Positions 17,140-26,752 of a stretch of 64,000 nucleotides of DNA are shown piece by piece. Below the pieces are notes generated by a model. That model was not told the origin of the DNA. It ran no database searches and saw nothing but the letters and a program-made list of their open reading frames with translations. Position 1 is the stretch's first letter; every line of letters starts with the position of its first letter. The stretch spans positions 1,362,163 through 1,426,162 of the forward strand of contig NZ_CP011514.1 in the NCBI RefSeq assembly GCF_001653795.1, written 5' to 3'. The DNA comes from Mitsuaria sp. 7. GTDB lineage: Bacteria; Pseudomonadota; Gammaproteobacteria; Burkholderiales; Burkholderiaceae_C. Position numbers and translations under genes: made by a program.

Positions 17140-18492
17140 TCAGGACCTTGCCAGGCGCTCCGCGGCGATCTGCAGGCCTTCAAGGATGCTGCTGGCCACC
17201 GACTCGGGAAAATCGTCCGGCAAGACGGCGCGCACTGCCTGCACGACGGCGGGCGTGCTGCCGATCAGATCGTCGATCAGCAGATCGACCTCGCGGCCGT
17301 CCTCGGTGATCACACCGTGCCTGGTCCCGAGGGCCACCCAGTGACGACGCAGGATGTCGCGCATCTTCCAGTGCGCATTCTTCGAGCGCACGGCCATGGC
17401 CATCTTGATCTTGTGAGGCGAGATCTTCGCAGGACCTTCGCCGAGCACCGGATAGGCGGACAACACGTCATACAACGGCGTCAACTGATAGCGGCCGCCT
17501 GGGCGCAGGAACAAGCTGAAGTTCTTGGCGTGGCCGTCTGTAGCGCAGAGCATCCAGAAGAGCAGTTGCGCCTTGAAGAAGTCGCGCCGGTCCTGTTCCC
17601 TGGTGATCGAGCCGTCGAGCAGTTCCAGGATGCGATCCATGCCCGGGCCACCCTCAGCCTCGTATTTGGCTTCCGGGGCGACGCCCGTCGCCTGGCACAT
17701 GTCTTCCTGCGGCAAGCGCAGAAGGTGTCGACCGCCGTCCGAGGACGTCCACCACGAGCGGTCGAACCGTTCGACGACCAGCGCCGCGATGTCCTCGAAC
17801 TGCATCGGCTGGCAGGGGGCAACCGGCAGACCGAACGCCTTCAGGATCAGCGCACACAGCCACTCGTTCTCGACGGAGTGGCGCATGTCCAGCTTCATGC
17901 CGCCGATCAGACCCAGCGGCAGCTTGAAGATGTGGGTGGTTGGAGTGTTGGCTCGCGGCAGACACCATTGCCCGTCCCGCAGGAGGAGCGCAGTCTTCTC
18001 CTGCGCTCCTGCGATGGAAATGCGGAATTCGTTGTCCTCGTCTCCCCAGCCAAGAGCCTGTGGCGTTGTCGCGCTCCGCAAGACCTGCGCAATTTGTGCG
18101 TGGTTCAACGCCTCGGCCTGTACGCTGCTCGGCCCGGACGAGACCTGACCCTCAGGCAGGATCTCCAGCGCACCGACGCAATCCCTGCCGATCTCGGCGA
18201 GAAGTTCGAATGCATCCGTCGAGCCGGTGCTGAATCGGCGGGCGAGGCGCTCGCGAATGTCCTTGCTGTCTGGCAGTAGGTTCTCGAAATAGGCGCGCAC
18301 CTTGTCGCCGCGGTGCGCACTGTTGCCTGGCTTGAAGGGCAACGACAAGGACAAGGGGCGTCCTTGCTCCGACTCGACCCACGCCTCGTCGTATTGCAGC
18401 GTGTCGGGCGCATTCGGCGCGAGGCTCCATTGCCCAACCCGGGCACCGTTCATCCAGAGCCCGAGCGTGCGGGTATGAGAGCGACGTCCCAT
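17140..18492 (-). CDS. hipA: HipA toxin (Ser/Thr kinase of a type II toxin-antitoxin module)
   Basis: A 450-residue full-length HipA. Known HipA phosphorylates GltX and triggers growth arrest and persistence. Visible features are an N-terminal HipA subdomain (LWMNGARVGQWSL), the P-loop FRISIAGAQEKTALL with the autophosphorylatable Ser at about residue 159, VVERFDR, the catalytic-loop ATDGHAKNFS with Asp about 319, and PLYDVLSAYP with the metal-binding Asp about 342. All key residues are intact, so the kinase should be active. It lies 4 bases after hipB, so the pair is one operon; HipB should neutralise HipA and repress the promoter. Confidence 0.95.
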   Translation of the reverse strand: MGRRSHTRTLGLWMNGARVGQWSLAPNAPDTLQYDEAWVESEQGRPLSLSLPFKPGNSAHRGDKVRAYFENLLPDSKDIRERLARRFSTGSTDAFELLAEIGRDCVGALEILPEGQVSSGPSSVQAEALNHAQIAQVLRSATTPQALGWGDEDNEFRISIAGAQEKTALLLRDGQWCLPRANTPTTHIFKLPLGLIGGMKLDMRHSVENEWLCALILKAFGLPVAPCQPMQFEDIAALVVERFDRSWWTSSDGGRHLLRLPQEDMCQATGVAPEAKYEAEGGPGMDRILELLDGSITREQDRRDFFKAQLLFWMLCATDGHAKNFSLFLRPGGRYQLTPLYDVLSAYPVLGEGPAKISPHKIKMAMAVRSKNAHWKMRDILRRHWVALGTRHGVITEDGREVDLLIDDLIGSTPAVVQAVRAVLPDDFPESVASSILEGLQIAAERLARS

Positions 18493-18496
18493 CGTG

Positions 18497-18781
18497 TCAC
18501 CAAACGGGCTTGTCGGTGCCCGGAGACGCGCTTGGACCGCCTGGGGTCGACAGGTGGGGTGGGGAGGGCTTGTTCAGGTCCAATTCAACACCCAGGATGT
18601 TCAACAGCTTCAGCAATCGTGCGGCCCCGACCGTGTCGGCATTGCGCTCCAGTGCGGAGTACGTCTGCTGCGTGACACCCAGGCGCAGTGCCACTTCCGC
18701 CTGGGTCAGACCGGCTTCCTTCCGGTAGGCCTGCAGGAGGGTGGGCAACTGATCGGCGGTCCGTATCGTGAATCTGGGCAT
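18497..18781 (-). CDS. hipB: HipB antitoxin, XRE-family helix-turn-helix
   Basis: A 94-residue HTH protein. GLTQAEVALRLGVTQQTYSALERN is a typical Cro/XRE DNA-binding motif, and the Pro-rich tail (SPPHLSTPGGPSASPGTDKP) is the flexible C-terminus expected of HipB. First gene of the operon, before hipA. The start at 18781 (MPRFTIRTADQLPTLL) is chosen because upstream codons would run through the operator; the start codon itself overlaps the inverted repeat. HipB should bind the repeats as a dimer and autorepress. Confidence 0.9.
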   Translation of the reverse strand: MPRFTIRTADQLPTLLQAYRKEAGLTQAEVALRLGVTQQTYSALERNADTVGAARLLKLLNILGVELDLNKPSPPHLSTPGGPSASPGTDKPVW

Positions 18782-18815
18782 ACAGTCTATATGCTGTATC
18801 TTTGTTTTACAGCAT
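18780..18815. promoter_or_regulatory. hipBA operator with overlapping inverted repeats
   Basis: First repeat ATACAG-N8-CTGTAT (18780-18799) overlaps the hipB start codon. A further TACAGCAT at 18808-18815 pairs with ATGCTGTA at 18791-18798. The N8 spacing between half-sites is the same as in the E. coli HipB operator (TATCC-N8-GGATA), with a different half-site. The region is AT-rich compared with its surroundings. Confidence 0.6.
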
Positions 18816-18905
18816 TTGATATGTTTTCTCAGAATACGCACTGCAGGCTGTGAACGCAACCCTGTGCGCTTCTCCAAACCGCGACGGCCATGTCGTCGAG
18901 ACGAA

Positions 18906-18933
18906 AAAGACCGGCTCCACCGAGCCGGTCTTT
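18906..18933 (-). terminator. Intrinsic terminator downstream of the stress flavoprotein gene
   Basis: A 9-bp stem GACCGGCTC / GAGCCGGTC (18909-18917 and 18922-18930) with a 4-base loop, extended by AAA/TTT pairs. Read on the minus strand it is followed by TTTTT, a classical Rho-independent terminator for the gene at 18983-19519, separating it from hipBA. Confidence 0.8.
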
Positions 18934-18982
18934 CGTGAGCAGATCGTCGACACGCGAACGGCCGCAGTCCGGCAGGTTTCAG

Positions 18983-19519
18983 TCAGAAGCGCAGGTCGCC
19001 CTCGATCGAGTCGTCCAGCGTCTTGCCGATCGCAGCGCCGATGGCCATCTTGGCGCCGGCCACGATGTCGCCATGCTTGTTGTCCCAGTAGTAGCCTGAC
19101 ATCGGCGTCACGGCAATGGTCGTGATGCGCGGATCGTCCTTGCCTTCGGTGAACCAAGTCTTCATCAAGGGGCTCCAGAGCTCCTCGATCCTGGCCTGGT
19201 CTCGGGACACGGTCGCGCGCCCGTGCAGCGTGACGAAACCCGAATGCTCCGACGCCTGGAAGAAGAGCCAGACCAGCGGGTTCTGCGCGATCTCGGCATT
19301 CTTGTGGCTGTCGGACGCGCTCATGAACCAGAGCGTGCCGGCGTCGTCGACCTGCAAGGCGCCCATGGGACGGGTCGCCTGTGACCCGCCGGTGCTCACG
19401 CCCGTACAGAAGAAGCAGGTCTGATTCTTCTTCACGGCGCTGCGGACGCGCTCGATGGCGTCTTCGCCGCTCAGGTCGGCGCGGTTGATCTCGGGCTGTT
19501 GACGATTGATCGAGTCCAT
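18983..19519 (-). CDS. General-stress-protein-26-type pyridoxamine-phosphate-oxidase-fold protein
   Basis: A 178-residue flavin-binding split-barrel protein of the Pyridox_oxidase_2 / general stress protein 26 group. Characteristic segments are TRPMGALQVDDAGTLWFMSASDSHKNAEI, FQASEHSGFVTLHGRATVSRD and WDNKHGDIVAG near the C-terminus. Such proteins bind FMN or FAD; they are often stress-induced with no settled activity. The CFFCTG segment after VKKNQ is unusual and may be redox active. The start at MDSINRQQPE is the family-like N-terminus. Ends in a strong terminator. Confidence 0.8.
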   Translation of the reverse strand: MDSINRQQPEINRADLSGEDAIERVRSAVKKNQTCFFCTGVSTGGSQATRPMGALQVDDAGTLWFMSASDSHKNAEIAQNPLVWLFFQASEHSGFVTLHGRATVSRDQARIEELWSPLMKTWFTEGKDDPRITTIAVTPMSGYYWDNKHGDIVAGAKMAIGAAIGKTLDDSIEGDLRF

Positions 19520-19589
19520 GGCGAGCTTCGGGAGTGGGGATAGCCCTCGATGGCAAATGGCGCTCCGCGCTTGGTGCATGATGAAAGCG

Positions 19590-20486
19590 ATGAACTCCTC
19601 AACAAGCGGCCAAGTCAGATCCCGGCCCATCGCGATGGCGTTGACTGCCGCGCTCGTCTCACTCGCCGCGTTCAGTCCGGCCTGTGAGGCGGCGCCGTCC
19701 AACTTCGGCATGCTGGCCTTGTGGGACCAGTCGCCTCGCAGCTATGAGGGGCGGGTGCCACCGGGCAGTCTGGTCGTCATCGGCCCCGTGCAGGGCGTGC
19801 AGCGCCTCGATGCGACGCAGCGGGCCAACTGGAAAGCGGTCATCCGGACCATCCGGTTGCAAGGGGGCAAGGTGCTCGGCTACATCGCCATGGGGCACGG
19901 CGGCGTGACGCAGGACCAGCAGGCCAGCTTTGCCGCGGTGCCGCTGGAGATCGCTGCCTATCGGGATGTCCTGGACGGGGTGGACGGCTTCTTCTTCGAT
20001 CAGGCGGGACCCGATCCGATGATCGCCGGCAAGCCCGACGCGTGCGAGACCGCGAATACCCGCTGGCAGGGCGTGCGTGCGCATCTGTCCGCGCTCAACG
20101 TCGGGGGCACCGTGGTCTGGAATGCGGGCGCCCCCGGACCCAACCATTGCTTCCTGCGATCGGCCCGCGCCGGCGAGCATGTGGTGAGCTTCGACGGCCC
20201 GGCCGACGACGGGCGCGGGCAGTCCTTCGACGCGCAGGCACGAGCAGTCGCCGACACGCTCCAAGTCAACACCTGGACGCTCGTCCATTCGGCCACACCA
20301 GCCCAGATGCAGGACGCGCTGAAGCGGGCCCGCACGCATTACGTCTATGTTACGGACGGGGCACGCGCGTTTGCGTGGGGCGGGCCGGTCTGGAACTACC
20401 CGCCCGGCTACTGGGGAACGGACAGCGACCCGCGGTCGGAGCGCGGGTGTCTGCGGCGGGTGCAAGCCGGCGCGGCCTGCAACTGA
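19590..20486 (+). CDS. Secreted spherulin-4-like protein
   Basis: A 298-residue protein with a signal peptide (hydrophobic core AMALTAALVSLAAFSPACEA) and a TIM-barrel-like spherulation-specific family 4 domain: VVIGPVQGVQRLD, GGKVLGYIAMGHGGV, IAAYRDVLDGVDGFFFDQAG and VVWNAGAPGP. This family is related to glycoside hydrolases and is linked to polysaccharide breakdown, but enzymatic activity is shown for few members. Four or more Cys residues downstream (DACETAN, NHCFLRS, ERGCLRR, AACN) could form disulfides in the periplasm or outside. ATGs at 19578 and 19581 are alternative starts. Confidence 0.7.
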   Translation: MNSSTSGQVRSRPIAMALTAALVSLAAFSPACEAAPSNFGMLALWDQSPRSYEGRVPPGSLVVIGPVQGVQRLDATQRANWKAVIRTIRLQGGKVLGYIAMGHGGVTQDQQASFAAVPLEIAAYRDVLDGVDGFFFDQAGPDPMIAGKPDACETANTRWQGVRAHLSALNVGGTVVWNAGAPGPNHCFLRSARAGEHVVSFDGPADDGRGQSFDAQARAVADTLQVNTWTLVHSATPAQMQDALKRARTHYVYVTDGARAFAWGGPVWNYPPGYWGTDSDPRSERGCLRRVQAGAACN

Positions 20487-20513
20487 GGGGGCGGGCGCGT
20501 CCGGACGAAAAAA

Positions 20514-20535
20514 AACCGACTCGGAGGAGTCGGTT
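20514..20535 (-). terminator. Intrinsic terminator for the RRM gene
   Basis: A 9-bp stem AACCGACTC / GAGTCGGTT with a 4-base loop, followed on the minus strand by eight consecutive T. Located between the convergent spherulin-like and RRM genes; it probably serves both directions to some degree. Confidence 0.8.
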
Positions 20536-20555
20536 CTTCTTCGGGCCTGCCGGGA

Positions 20556-20915
20556 TCAGTAACGACCGCCGCCGAAACCGCCGTTGCCGTAGCCGACGTC
20601 CGAGCGCTTGGTCGAGCGGAACTCGCCCGAGCCGCTGTTGCTGCGGCCGCCTGCGTCATTGCCGCCTTCGCGGGGGCGGGCCAGGCTGACGACGATGGAA
20701 CGTCCGTCGACCTGCATGCCGTGCAAGGCGGTGATGGCCGCCTGGGCGACTTCGGCGGAGTCCATTTCCACGAAGCCGAAGCCCTTGGAGTTGCCGGTGT
20801 CCCGGTCGATCATGACCTTGGCGGACTTGACGGTGCCGAACTCTCCGAAATTGCTTCGGAGGCTGGCGTCGGTCACGGAGTAGGGCAGATTCCCAACATA
20901 GATCTTGGTGCTCAA
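20556..20915 (-). CDS. RRM RNA-binding protein with a TTG start
   Basis: A 119-residue single-RRM protein. RNP2 is KIYVGNLPYS and RNP1 is KGFGFVEM, followed by a Gly/Ser/Arg-rich tail ending GYGNGGFGGGRY. Such bacterial proteins bind RNA and are often cold-inducible, as in cyanobacterial Rbp and beta-proteobacterial homologues. No ATG fits the conserved N-terminus: the expected first residues STKIYVGN follow a TTG codon (20913-20915) with an AAAGG ribosome-binding site six bases upstream. A 7-codon ATG reading frame (MTQKGST) ends across this TTG, which may couple translation. A TATAAT at 21083-21088 would give a leader of about 160 bases. Confidence 0.85.
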   Translation of the reverse strand: MSTKIYVGNLPYSVTDASLRSNFGEFGTVKSAKVMIDRDTGNSKGFGFVEMDSAEVAQAAITALHGMQVDGRSIVVSLARPREGGNDAGGRSNSGSGEFRSTKRSDVGYGNGGFGGGRY

Positions 20916-21082
20916 GTCGAGCCTTTCTGAGTCATGGCGCACCGTCGGAAGACCGAGGTGCAGATGGCGCGCGCGGCGCACGAAGCGTAGACAGGATCCC
21001 GGGTCGGCAGATCGTCGATACGCAGGGGGCAATGGTCTGGGCGGTTGCCAGCCAGCCTTGGGTCAGCTCGAAAGCCGCAGCG

Positions 21083-21088
21083 ATTATA
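21083..21088 (-). promoter_or_regulatory. Candidate -10 element for the RRM gene
   Basis: A perfect TATAAT on the minus strand in otherwise GC-rich DNA. The -35 region would fall in the end of the Rieske gene and does not match TTGACA. A start from here leaves about 160 bases of leader before the TTG, long as in cold-shock messages. Confidence 0.4.
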
Positions 21089-21102
21089 GCGCGCCCGGGG
21101 CT

Positions 21103-22245
21103 TCAGCCCCCCATCGTCAGCCGGTACCACTCGTGGAAGTGGCGCATGCCGTCCTCCATCGGCGATTGATAGGGGCCGGCATCCGTGGTGCCGCGCCGGC
21201 AGAGCGCCCGGCGTCCGGCGTCCATGCGTTCGGCGATTTCGTCGTCTTCCACGACGGTCTCGTTGTACGCGGCCTGATGCGCCTCGACGAACTCGCGCTC
21301 GAACGCGACGATGTCCTCGGGGTAGTAGAACTCGGTGACGTTGAGCGTCTCCTGCGGGCCGCGCGGGTGCAGCGTCGAGCGCACCAGCGCGTGCGGGTAG
21401 AGCTCGATCATGTGGGTCGGGTAGTAGGTCACCCAGATCGCGCCGAAGTCCGGCGGCACGCCGCCGCGGTAGGCGAGCAGACGTTCATGCCAGGCGCGGT
21501 AGACCGGTGAGCCCGGCGAGTCGAGCTCGCGGTGCACGCCCACGCGCTGCACGCTGAAAGGCGCGGCGAACTCCCAGTCGAGGTCGTCGCAGGTCACGAA
21601 GCTGCCCAGGCCGGGATGGAAGGGGCCGACGTGGTAGTCCTCCAGATAGACCTCGATGAAGGTCTTCCAGTTGTAGCGGCAGGTGTGGGTCTCGATGCGG
21701 TCCAGCACATAGTCCGAGAAGTCGAACTCGGGGCGTTTGAACAGACCGGCCAGGTCGCGCGCCGGATCGCGCGGGCCTTCGAAGAAGGCACCGTCGAATT
21801 CCTTCAGCGGATAACGCGGCAGATGCGCGCAGGGCTGCGGCGAGAAGTGCGGCGCGCCCACGAGCTCGCCGGCATCGGTGTAGGTCCACCGGTGCAGCGG
21901 GCAGACGATGTGTCCGCCCGAGGCCGCCGGCAGGCGGCCGTGCGAGGTGCCGGACGTCACCGCGCCCGGGTCGCCGCCGAGGATCAGCGCCTGGCGGTGG
22001 CGGCACACGTTCGACAGCAGTTTCACGCCGTCGCGTCCGTTCACCAGCACGCGGCCGTTGTCCTCGTGCGCGAGGGTGCGCCAGTCGCCGGTCTCCGGCA
22101 CCCATTGGCGATGCCCGACGTACCGCGGGGCCTGGCGCGCGAACATCGCCATCTCGCGTTGAAAGAGCTCGTCGTCGAAGTAGGCCTGCGCCGGCAGTTG
22201 CGGCTGGGTGGACAGCAGGTGCGCGCGTCGGACGATGTCGTTCAT
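21103..22245 (-). CDS. Rieske-type ring-hydroxylating oxygenase alpha subunit, AlcE-like
   Basis: A 380-residue oxygenase: an N-terminal Rieske 2Fe-2S domain with Cys81-x-His83 and Cys115-x2-His118 ligands (NVCRHRQ and VCPLHRW) and a C-terminal catalytic domain with the mononuclear iron His205 and His210 (EDYHVGPFHPG). It is the last gene of the siderophore operon. AlcE of the Bordetella alcaligin cluster is a Rieske protein of the same class and position, presumed to hydroxylate the putrescine-derived backbone. Here the same role would make a hydroxylated dihydroxamate. No reductase partner is adjacent except the FhuF-like protein. The start overlaps the upstream stop (ATGA). Confidence 0.85.
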   Translation of the reverse strand: MNDIVRRAHLLSTQPQLPAQAYFDDELFQREMAMFARQAPRYVGHRQWVPETGDWRTLAHEDNGRVLVNGRDGVKLLSNVCRHRQALILGGDPGAVTSGTSHGRLPAASGGHIVCPLHRWTYTDAGELVGAPHFSPQPCAHLPRYPLKEFDGAFFEGPRDPARDLAGLFKRPEFDFSDYVLDRIETHTCRYNWKTFIEVYLEDYHVGPFHPGLGSFVTCDDLDWEFAAPFSVQRVGVHRELDSPGSPVYRAWHERLLAYRGGVPPDFGAIWVTYYPTHMIELYPHALVRSTLHPRGPQETLNVTEFYYPEDIVAFEREFVEAHQAAYNETVVEDDEIAERMDAGRRALCRRGTTDAGPYQSPMEDGMRHFHEWYRLTMGG

Positions 22246-22940
22246 GCGGAGTTCCGGAGATCTTGGGCGCCCAGCCGCCGCAGCCGTTCGGCGCGCGGCA
22301 GGCGCGGGCAGGTGTTGCACATGTCGCCGCCGGCGCGCCTGTCGTCGAGGCAGCACACGCCGCGGTCCAGCGCCAGGCACGTGGTGCCGGGCGCGGTGTC
22401 AAAGGCCAGGTAGCCGCTGTCGCCGGACGCGCCCAGGAGGCGGAGCCAGTCGGCGCCGATGTCGTGCAGGTCATCGTCGGTCTGCCTCGTGAGCGGTTGC
22501 ACTCTCAGCAGTGCCGCGAGCACGCAGTCGGCGAGCTGTCGCCGCGCCGCCTTGGGATGCAGCGGCAGGTTGGCCTGCACCGCGACCAGCAGCGTCGCCG
22601 ACAGCGTCCGCAATTGCTCGGCCGCCCTGGCACGACCTGACCCCGACGTCGTCGCCGCGAAGCTGGCCGCCGGAATGGCAAAGCCGGTCACGTCCGCCTC
22701 GTCGATGTCCACGTCCCAGCCGAGGCCGGCCAGCGGCAGCACGCCGCCCGCGAGCTCGACGGCAAACACGCTGGCGTAGGTCGGCTGCCAGACCAGCCGC
22801 GACCAGGCGCGCAGCGCCCAGTACGCGCGGCCCGCCTGGGGATCACGCGCCCGCAGCGCGGCGACGAGGCCTTCGGCGGCCACGTCCGCGGACTGCGCCG
22901 CCGCGTCGGCGTCGCAACGCCCGTGCAGCGACGGCACCAC
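22242..22940 (-). CDS. FhuF-like ferric-siderophore reductase
   Basis: A protein of about 232 residues. The C-terminus has GVCCLDDRRAGGDMCNTCPR, the CC-x10-C-x2-C pattern that binds the 2Fe-2S cluster of FhuF-family ferric-siderophore reductases, preceded by an FhuF fold (YWALRAWSRLVWQPTYASVF). It would release iron from the imported siderophore in the cytoplasm. It occupies the place of alcD in the Bordetella alcaligin operon. No ATG suits the start: the first GTG is at 22940, but homologue-like sequence (LAAFFARAR) extends upstream, so a CTG at 22974-22976 overlapping the preceding stop as CTGA is possible. The stop overlaps the Rieske start as ATGA. Confidence 0.75.
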   Translation of the reverse strand: MVPSLHGRCDADAAAQSADVAAEGLVAALRARDPQAGRAYWALRAWSRLVWQPTYASVFAVELAGGVLPLAGLGWDVDIDEADVTGFAIPAASFAATTSGSGRARAAEQLRTLSATLLVAVQANLPLHPKAARRQLADCVLAALLRVQPLTRQTDDDLHDIGADWLRLLGASGDSGYLAFDTAPGTTCLALDRGVCCLDDRRAGGDMCNTCPRLPRAERLRRLGAQDLRNSA

Positions 22941-22972
22941 GGTGCGCGCCCGCGCGAAGAACGCGGCGAGGG

Positions 22973-24942
<1,970 letters not shown>

Positions 24943-24946
<4 letters not shown>

Positions 24947-25542
24947 GCGGGGATCTCATGGAGGTGTTGCAGGGCGGTGCGGTAGTCCGCGCGGGTGCAC
25001 AGCGCGAGGCTCGCCACCTTTTCGCGCAGCTGCACGTCGCCGCGGTAGACGAAGCCGAAGGTCTTGTTGAGCACGTGGATGCGGTCGTTGTGCGCGTCGG
25101 GCTCGACGACGACGCGGCGCGCGCCCAGGCCGTCGAACATCAGGTCCATCACGGCCTGGAAGACCCGGCGCGAGAAGCCGCGCACGGGCCGGCGGGCCGG
25201 CGCCACGCAGATGTGCATGCCGAGGTCGCCGGGCAGCACGGCGTAGTGGTCGGCCAACTGGTCGAAGCGCGGGTCGTAGGACTCGGCCAGCACCACGGGC
25301 TCGCCATCCAGGGAGCCGATGTGCACGTCGCGGAAACCGCTGGCGAGCTGCGCGGCGTAGAGCTCGCGCACCTCCGCGACGCTGCTGCCCTGCAGGCACC
25401 AGAACTTCGCGTGCGGCTGCTGGAACCAGCCGTGGATCAGCGGGATGTCGTCCGGGATGACGAGGCGGCGGAACACCAGGCCGCCGGGCGAGGTGTAGGT
25501 CGCTGGCGCTGAAGCGAGGGCGGATTCAGGCGACGGGCGCAT
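24943..25542 (-). CDS. Siderophore N-acyltransferase (GNAT, AlcB/IucB-like)
   Basis: A 199-residue GNAT-fold protein of the IucB/RhbD/AlcB siderophore acetyltransferase group: LRRL-type FRRLVIPDDIPLIHGWF, FWCLQGSS, VLAESYDPRFD, and HICVAPARRPVRGFSRRVFQAVMDLMF, where RPVRGFSR is the acyl-CoA pyrophosphate-binding stretch. It would acylate the N-hydroxylated diamine, with succinyl-CoA or acetyl-CoA as donor. The length equals Bordetella AlcB. It starts within the MFS gene (17-base overlap) and its stop overlaps the synthetase start. Confidence 0.85.
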
Positions 25543-26752
25543 GGGAAGAGTCCTCCGGGTTGGGGTTGAGGGCGGACGCGTGTCCCGCGGGGCGCGCCTT
25601 CGGGAAGCTCCACAGCCACAGCGCGGCCGCGAGCAGGAAGGCCACGCAGGCCACGATGAACGGCGCCCGCAGCCCGAGCGTCGCCACCAGCGAGCCCGCG
25701 GTGAACGACGCGAGCAGCACGCCGCAGTTCTGGAAGATGTTGATGACGCCGTAGTCGCGGCCGAAGTCGTCCGGCGTGCTGAGCTGGTAGAGCTGCACGT
25801 CGAAGTTGATGACCAGCTGGTACAGCGCCCAGCCGAGCAGCACGCGCCCGATCAGCAGCGTCGCCATGTCGGGCACGGCCTGGAGCCCCAGGCCGACGGC
25901 GCCCAGCATCAGGTTGGCGAGCGTGCGGCGCGTGGGATGCTGCTCCGGCAGCGTCAGCCAGCGGTGGATCAGCAGCGCGCAGACCGCGACGATCTTGGGC
26001 ACCGCGAAGGCCGCGCCGGCCACCACCTCTCCGCCTGCTTCGCTGATGCTGGACCAGTAGAGCGAGAAGAAGGGCCGCACCAGCGCCGCGCCGAAGTCGA
26101 ACAGCAGCATCACCACGGCCAGCTTCAGGATGGCCGTGTGACCGGTGAGGCTGAAGCGTCGCGGGGCGGTGCGTTCCTCGGCATCCTCGGCCAGCACCGG
26201 CACCATGCGCCGGCTGCGGATCAGCCAGGTGCACAGGCCCATCTGCACGACATCGGCGAGCGCCATCAGCAGCACGCATCCGCGCACACCCCAGTGCTCG
26301 ATCACCGCGCCGCCCGCCACCGCGCCGAGGACCACGCCCAGATGCGCCGTCACCGACAGCAAGCCGATGGTGCCGCCGCGCGTCTCGTCGGACTCGGTGC
26401 GCATCAGGTAGGGGAAGTTGAGCAGGTAGCTGCTCTTGAAGGCGAACATCGCCATCGACAACCCCCAGTAGCTCACCAGGTCCGGCGCCCAGTAGCTGGC
26501 CAGGCACAGCGCCGCGGCGATGCCCTGCGTGTACTGCAGGATGTGCAGCGTTTCGACGCGGCGCGCGACGCGCACCCACAGCGGGAACACGCACATCACC
26601 GTGATGGAGATGAAGGCCACGTAGGCGCCGACGTGCCAGGGGCTGGCTTCGCCGTAGCGCTCCGCGAAGAACTGCGGATAGAACGGGATCAGCAGGGCGT
26701 CGCTGATGACGGCGAACAGCGTCATCAGGATCAGTCCGTGTTTCAGGCGCAT
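25526..26752 (-). CDS. MFS transporter, probable siderophore exporter (AlcS-like)
   Basis: A 408-residue membrane protein with about twelve hydrophobic segments. The first half ends at a charged loop (MVPVLAEDAEERTAPRRF) that separates two six-helix halves. GTIGLLSVTAHLGVVLGAVAGGAVIEHWG resembles transmembrane helix 4-5 of MFS exporters. Its position inside the siderophore operon and the presence of an equivalent, AlcS, next to the alcaligin genes suggest siderophore export, but direction cannot be shown from sequence. Overlaps the hydroxylase gene by 10 bases and the acyltransferase gene by 17. Confidence 0.8.
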   Translation of the reverse strand: MRLKHGLILMTLFAVISDALLIPFYPQFFAERYGEASPWHVGAYVAFISITVMCVFPLWVRVARRVETLHILQYTQGIAAALCLASYWAPDLVSYWGLSMAMFAFKSSYLLNFPYLMRTESDETRGGTIGLLSVTAHLGVVLGAVAGGAVIEHWGVRGCVLLMALADVVQMGLCTWLIRSRRMVPVLAEDAEERTAPRRFSLTGHTAILKLAVVMLLFDFGAALVRPFFSLYWSSISEAGGEVVAGAAFAVPKIVAVCALLIHRWLTLPEQHPTRRTLANLMLGAVGLGLQAVPDMATLLIGRVLLGWALYQLVINFDVQLYQLSTPDDFGRDYGVINIFQNCGVLLASFTAGSLVATLGLRAPFIVACVAFLLAAALWLWSFPKARPAGHASALNPNPEDSSHAPVA

